From Callorhinus ursinus (Eukaryota > Chordata > Mammalia > Carnivora > Otariidae): a stretch of DNA of 64,000 bases. The DNA lies in NCBI RefSeq assembly GCF_003265705.1, contig NW_020312935.1, forward strand, positions 8,335,995 through 8,399,994, read 5' to 3'. The notes under the pieces are model-generated. The model was not told where the DNA came from. It made no database searches and saw only the letters and a list, made by a program, of their open reading frames with translations. The position numbers were made by a program, and so were the translations under genes. Positions within the stretch are counted from its first letter, which is position 1. Each line of letters begins with the position of its first letter. Of this stretch, positions 58,661-64,000 are shown in pieces.

Positions 58661-59714
58661 ACAAGAAACCTGAAAATGGCTAAAACTGGCTCCATGAGGC
58701 TCTTTGAGAAGCAACATGGATAAAAAGGGGAAGGACAATGCTGGGGTCCAAACTGGCAGTGGGATGCAGTAAGATGGCCCTCAGGTTTCTGACTAAGGGT
58801 ACCTGGTGTGGGGTAGGGAGTGAGGTCATTCATAGAGCTCTGGAACTCAGAGACAGAAATATATTGGATGGGCTGGATAGATTTCAAAAAAAAATCACAG
58901 GGATCTGAACTACAGGTGTTTTTGTTCACTTGAGATATATTCTTAACTAGATGTGATAAAGTATTTGATATAAAAAAGTCTTTGTTTTCAAAGTAGGGAT
59001 TCAGGCTCTCTCAACCCTCTTGTTATTACAATGCTAAGCAATGTGAAATGCTTAATGTTTTAACCTTGCCAATGGAATATGAGAGGAAAGCAATTCACAG
59101 TAATTTTGTGGTGTTCTTTCTTTGAGATTCATCACATGTTGTAAGGAGAGAGACTCCTACCTGATTCACAAGGCAAGGATATCAAGAAGGTATGGCCAGG
59201 GGTGAAGAAAAATATAGAAACTCATGGCTTCTCTTAAGCTTGGTTCCAAGCCCATGATTGTGTGTTTAGTTACATAGGAATAAAAATTACAGGAGAGTAC
59301 AGTCTAACTCCAGGGTAACTTATGTGACTTCCATCTTCTCTCTATGAGTAATCCTTGAGATGTGGTTCTGTTTGTATTTTGTCTGTCCCTTTTGTGTTCA
59401 TCTGCATCAAATCCCTTGGCAGGAGGAGCTCAAGGAAGCAGTGGGGATAAGAGAAAGAATATGTCGCTGGATGGCCAGCTAAGAGTGCACCAAGACAAAT
59501 ACCATGAAAACCAGTTTAACTTCTATGTGTATAGATAATATAAATGGGAATTGTTCCAGGAATTGAAAAAAGCAAAAATTCAGAGAAGACAATATAATGC
59601 CCTGGGCAGAGTCTTGTTATTTTCACTTGCAACCTTTTGGTGCAATACCCCTTAGACCAAATTCTCCTGGAGAAGCAGCCTTGTGTACTGGGACCCCCCC
59701 CCCAAATGGGTTGG
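58661..59714. other. Unassigned intergenic sequence
   Basis: A C11-type run lies at about 59693-59703. Nothing else is recognised. Confidence 0.35.
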
Positions 59715-59950
59715 AACGCTGGCTAAACCACTTGCTACCTATATAATCTGGGGACAAATTATTAAATCTCTCTGGTTTTTACTCAGTAATACATTCATTC
59801 ATTCATGGAGGCAGGGCAATACAATTGTCATGTATTAGGCAGTGATTAAATGAAAGACTGAATTCACATTTTATAGGTGAGGAAACTAAAATATATAGAG
59901 AGGTTACAGGGGGTTCACAGTAAAGACTTGATCCCAAGTCTACTGATAGT
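59715..59950. repeat. Two MIR pieces, opposite orientation
   Basis: About 59715-59790 is MIR plus ('ggctaaaccacttgctacct', 'caaattattaaatctctctg'). About 59855-59950 is MIR minus ('cacattttataggtgaggaa', 'acttgatcccaagtctactg'). Confidence 0.48.
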
Positions 59951-60881
59951 GACCACAAGTATTTTCCATAGGAGATGGTAAAGGAAGACATTATTCTGCT
60001 TCACAGGAACTCGATTTGGGTTCTTTGGAATCATATCAGCATTTTCCCTCTGTTTTCAGATCTATTTAGGGTTGTGGGTCTTCAAGAGTAACTTGAGCAA
60101 AAATATTTGAGTAATTTATCAACTCTCCACTTTGCTTAGGCTGTGCAGCTCTGGCCTAAGGGAGTCAAACCAGGAGCCTTGCTCACCAATGAAGCCCATC
60201 AATCATTCAATCCATCCTTGTCCCCAACCCACAGAGAAGAGCTGGAGTTGCTAAAGGGAAGTTTGCTATCATTTTGGGAACAGCCAGCACATAAATATGG
60301 TTATTCAAGATGCATGCCTGTAAAAAAGAAATTGTTTTGCAATAAAAAGAAGTCATGATTATCAGGGCAAGAACCATGAAACAGCAGATTGGAAGTAAAA
60401 TATGCTTTTATTAAGTCTCCATTTCTATGTGGCGGAAAGGGAAATAAAGAACAGAATACAGAGCTAGGGGCTGAGAAAATACTGCCAAGGGTGGAGTCTA
60501 ATGACTTGTCTGTGGAACAAAGAGCCAGCTCTGGAGAGAGTTAAATATGTTGGTGAAATCAAAACGGATTTTCAAGTTCTCCACTGACCTTACATGCAAT
60601 GCTTCTTCATTTCCTGACTTTCAAGCTCAAGATGGACCCTTTATTTTTATTCTTTTTTCTAATCTCTCTTGATTTCATTTTAAGAAGTACTTAGCCATTG
60701 TCAGGCTCAAATAAATCCTCTGATTCATTAGGATTCATTGAGATTTTATAATATGGTATTTTAAATAATACTGCAATTAACATTCTTTGTGCTCTGTGTT
60801 TTTATTCTCTGATAATCTTTCGTCTCACCTCCATGTGCTGTCTTGAAGCTATCATAGTCAGTTTCATATATATGAAATTAT

Positions 60882-60914
<33 letters not shown>

Positions 60915-62387
60915 CACACACATACACAATTTTGCTGGTAGGTTGTCCAGGCTAGATTCTGACTGTTTTTCTTTTGTAGGTCACTGCAATGTCATATTCA
61001 TATTGAAGTCTTTAGTAAATTGTGCTTTGTGCTAGGAGAAAAGTACAAAAATGTTAATTTTCCTTCTCTCCTATCATTTAAAAAAACCCCTCATTTTTAG
61101 CATCTTGATGAATTTATAAATCAGACTTTAAGGTTTTATTAAGTTTCAGGTAACAGTAAATTAAAATCTCATTCACAGATGCTTCATTAATTTCATTTGT
61201 TACCAATAAATGCATCTACATTTCTTGATACATTTGAATGTGTCCTATAAATATATATTAACAATGAATTCCCAGCAAAAAATATAACACACTGTTGTGT
61301 AAGGCATATTATAATGACAAGTATTTTTAAAGTATGTGTTTAATACATAATTCAAATTATCAAAATGTGGGTGTATAAATCACAGCAGAGTTTAGAAATG
61401 AACTTTTCAAATTTGTATATGTAAATTTCTAGCAAGAATCTTCCTATTTTTCTTGTGAATGTGTGGGTTTGAATAATTACTTGATAGGCATCCACACATA
61501 TTAATGGTTTCTAAGCATGTCATAATTAATCTGTCTTCCTAAATGCAGTGTGGAGATATTTTTTTCTTTTAACTGCCTTAGCAGCTGCAATAAAAATGCC
61601 CCAGCTTATGTTTACCCGATAGAATATCCTAGCTCTAGACCGAATATTCTCCTCTTGGTTCAGTGAGCAGTTCAAACACTAGATAGGGTGGGTCACTATT
61701 TTTGCTTTTGTGTGATTCAGATTGAGTGCTCAAGAAACTGGAATTAAAACTGAAGAATTAAAGAGCCAGAAACATCCATGCCGTCTTCTCTCCCTGGATG
61801 TTGTTACTTCAAATATTTATCCCAAGGGTGTCAAAAATAAGAATCATCTGCAGAGAAGGGGGCTAGCATTGGCTCTAAGTAGACGACATGAGCTCAATCT
61901 AGTCACAGAGGATTAAATTTGAACCTCTGGGTGAGTGGGATTGGCCCAGCTTGAGAAGGAACATCTGACCAGCTAAAGGATCCTACCATGAGGGAGACAG
62001 CCTAGTGGGAATGAGTTCCCTGCTACTGGAATTACTGATGCAAAGGCAAGAAAACAACTTGACAGGGAAGGTGGTTTCCTCTAGTTGGCCATGAAAGGTT
62101 CTTCCAATTGGGTCATTTTATGATTCTTCCTGAGGCCAAAGTCTTCAGAGGGAGAGCAGTAACTCTCGTGGATTCTTAAATCAACAGGTCAAATAGTTTT
62201 TTGGTCACCTAGGTTTTATCTTCTATGAAATACATGTGGAGTCTGGTTCCTCAAGATCTTAGAATCTTAGAGAGTGCTTCCAGACATTTCCTGGCAGAGA
62301 GAGGTCAAGTTAAAGGAACTGGTGTTGAAGGATAGAGAGTAAAAATGATTTAATTACAATTACAAAGCAAACTAAGGTAAAGCCTTG
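59951..62387. other. 2.4-kb AT-rich stretch, mostly unassigned
   Basis: No exon or RNA gene is seen. Around 60735-60850, 'aaataatactgcaattaaca' suggests a bit of old antisense L1. A CA repeat at 60881-60930 is listed separately. Confidence 0.35.
60881..60930. repeat. Dinucleotide microsatellite (CA)n, interrupted
   Basis: 'acacacacacacacacaaac' followed by further CA units with occasional T, to 'catacacaat'. Confidence 0.92.
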
Positions 62388-62715
62388 TTATGGGTTGAAT
62401 TGTGTTCCCAGAGAGTCACAAGTTGAAGTCATAACCCTCAGCACCTCAGAATGTCACTTTATTTGGAAACAGGGTCACTGTAGACATAATTAGTTAAGAT
62501 AAAATCATTAGGGTGGGCCTAATCCAATTTGACTGATGTCCTTTTTAAACAAAAAAAGAAATTTTGGAGACAGAGATTTAAGTGCATACCAGGAGAAGAC
62601 TGAAGATATGTTGCCACAAACCAAAGAACTACCAGAAACCAGGAAAAAGTCCTAGAATACATCCTTTCCTAGCATCCTGAGATGGAGCATGGCCTTGCTG
62701 AATCTTGATTCAGAC
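62388..62715 (+). repeat. Second MaLR-like LTR relic
   Basis: 'ttatgggttgaattgtgttc', 'gtcataaccctcagcacctc', 'agaatgtcactttatttgga', 'aacagggtcactgtagacat', 'gggtgggcctaatccaattt' and 'gactgatgtcctttttaaac' follow an old LTR of the same group as the one at 45.6 kb, but of a different subtype. Its end is worn away. Confidence 0.52.
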
Positions 62716-62831
62716 CTAATAGTTAGGTCTCCTTTAAAATATATCCAGCTCCCACTCAAGTCTAGAGACAGATCAAGAACAGACTTCCTTTTCATCTAAA
62801 ATGATATCCTTTTTTAATATTTGGACATTTC

Positions 62832-64000
62832 TTTTTTTTTTTTTAGTTTTTTTATTAACATGTAATGTATTATTTGTTTCAGGGATACAGGTCTGTGATT
62901 CATCAGTCTTACAAAATTCACAGCGCTCACCATAGTACATACCTTCTCCAATGTTCATCACCCAGACACTCCATCCCTCCCACCCCCCTCCACTCCAGCA
63001 ACCCTCAGTTTGTTTCCTGAGATTGAGTCTCTTATGGTTTGTCTCTCTCTATGGTTTTGTCTTGTTTCATTTTTCCCTCCCTTTCCCTATGATCCTCTGC
63101 CTTGTTTCTCAAATTCCACGTATCAGTGAGATCATATGATACTTATTTTTCTCTGATTGACTTATTTCGCTTAGCATAATACCCTCTGGTTCCATCCATG
63201 TCAATGCAAATGGCAAGATTTCATTTTTTTAATGGCTGTGTAACATTCCATTGTGTGTGTGTGTATATATACACACACTCCATATCTTCTTTACCCATTC
63301 ATCTGTTGATGGACATCTAGGCTCTTTCCATACTTTGGCTATTGTGGACATTGCTGCTATAAACATTGGGGTACATGTGCCCCTTTGGATCACTACATTT
63401 GTATCTTTGGGGTAAGTACCCAGTAGTGCAATTGCTGGGTCATCGGGTAGCTCTATTTTCAACTTTCTGAGGAATCTTCATACTGTTTTCCAGAGTGGCT
63501 GCACCAGCTTGCATTCCCACCAACAGTGTGGGAAGGTTCCCTTTCTCCACATCCTCACCAACATCTGTCGTTTTCTGACTTGCTAATTTTAGCCATTCTG
63601 ACTGATGTGAGGTGGTATCTCATTGAGGTTTTGATTTGTATTTCCCTGATGCCGAGGGATGTTGACCACTTTTTCATGTGTATGGTGGCCATTAGATGTC
63701 TTCTTTCCAGAAATGTCTGTTCATGTCTTCTGCCCATTTCCTGATTGGATTAGTTGTTCTTTGGGTGTTGAGTTTGAGAAGTTCTTTATAGATTTTGGAT
63801 ACTAGCCCTTTATCTGATATGTCATTTGCAAATACCTTTTCCCATTCTGACGGTTGTCTTTTGGTTTTCTGGACTGTTTCCTTTGCTGTGCAAAAGCTTT
63901 CCATCTTGATGAAGTCCCAAGAGTTCATTTTTGCCCTTGCTTCCCTTGCCTTTGGTGATGTTTCGAGGAAGAAGTTGCTGCGGCTGAGGTTGAAGAGGTT
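62832..64000 (-). mobile_element. L1, antisense, continuing past the window end
   Basis: The poly(A) side is at the left ('tttcttttttttttttagtt'). Then come the 3' UTR ('aatgtattatttgtttcagg', 'agcaaccctcagtttgtttc') and reversed ORF2. Only one UTR module, of the 'aataatacattacatgtt' type, is present. A TG/TA microsatellite ('tgtgtgtgtgtgtatatata', about 63254-63277) has expanded within it. The 5' end, and thus any target duplication, is outside the window. Confidence 0.93.
63130..64000 (-). pseudogene. L1 ORF2 C-terminal part (partial)
   Basis: Minus-strand frames give the ORF2 C-terminus in pieces: 63692-63928 ('[19 protein letters not shown]'), 63555-63737 ('[18 protein letters not shown]') and 63229-63462 ('[18 protein letters not shown]', 'MSTIAKVWKEPRCPS'). 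The cysteine cluster lies between the last two, at 63487-63560. Frames change and stops occur, so it is not functional. The RT core, if present, lies beyond the right edge. Confidence 0.9.

Overview
The window is nuclear DNA from a carnivoran mammal and contains no intact protein-coding gene that I can recognise. Two things point to Carnivora. One is the set of 12 tRNA-Lys-derived CAN-SINE (SINEC) copies, with the head 'ggcgcctgggtggctcag' and the tail 'aataaataaataaaatctt'. The other is the carnivore-type L1 3' UTR ('gggtgttatatgcaa...tgaatcatggaacac'). The young dog-specific SINEC_Cf head is absent, so an arctoid caniform (bear, seal or mustelid group) is more likely than a dog. That species inference is from memory of SINE subfamilies, not from a search.

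Layout. 1-8.1 kb: ancient L1M, MIR, L2 and MER5A fragments with one SINE. 8.1-18.9 kb: an L1 3' end, an ERV1-like LTR with a TATA-like box and AATAAA, MIR and L2 relics, three SINEs and an old L1M tail. 18.9-23.5 kb: a 4-kb young L1 inserted into an ancient L1M-type repeat. Its 5' part is inverted (twin priming), and it carries about 300 bp of foreign LTR-like sequence before its real poly(A). The whole unit lies between 15-bp target-site duplications, and the host repeat resumes after it. 23.9-38.6 kb: MER5A, L2 and MIR relics, a cluster of SINEs at 33.1-33.8 kb, and two L1 3' ends. 38.6-44.6 kb: a three-layer nest, with an ancient L1 split by a young 4.3-kb L1 which is itself split by a SINE. 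45-50 kb: two LTR- or DNA-transposon-like relics and a fragment of a retrocopied SNRPB mRNA (5' UTR plus about 37 codons, antisense) beside a T14 tract. 50-64 kb: old L1 and L2 debris, microsatellites, a second MaLR-like LTR, and an antisense L1 that runs off the right end.

The biology here is retrotransposition rather than a gene pathway. L1 machinery (endonuclease and reverse transcriptase, ORF2) explains the young L1s, the SINEs and probably the SNRPB fragment. Every ORF2 copy seen is truncated, frameshifted or both. The most interesting items are the L1 that mobilised an LTR-derived poly(A) site, the oddly 3'-truncated SNRPB retrocopy, and a duplicated L1 3' UTR module shared by several copies.

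Limits: boundaries of old repeats are approximate (about 20-50 bp) and family names are from memory. Short conserved enhancers or small exons of a spliced gene could be present without my being able to see them.
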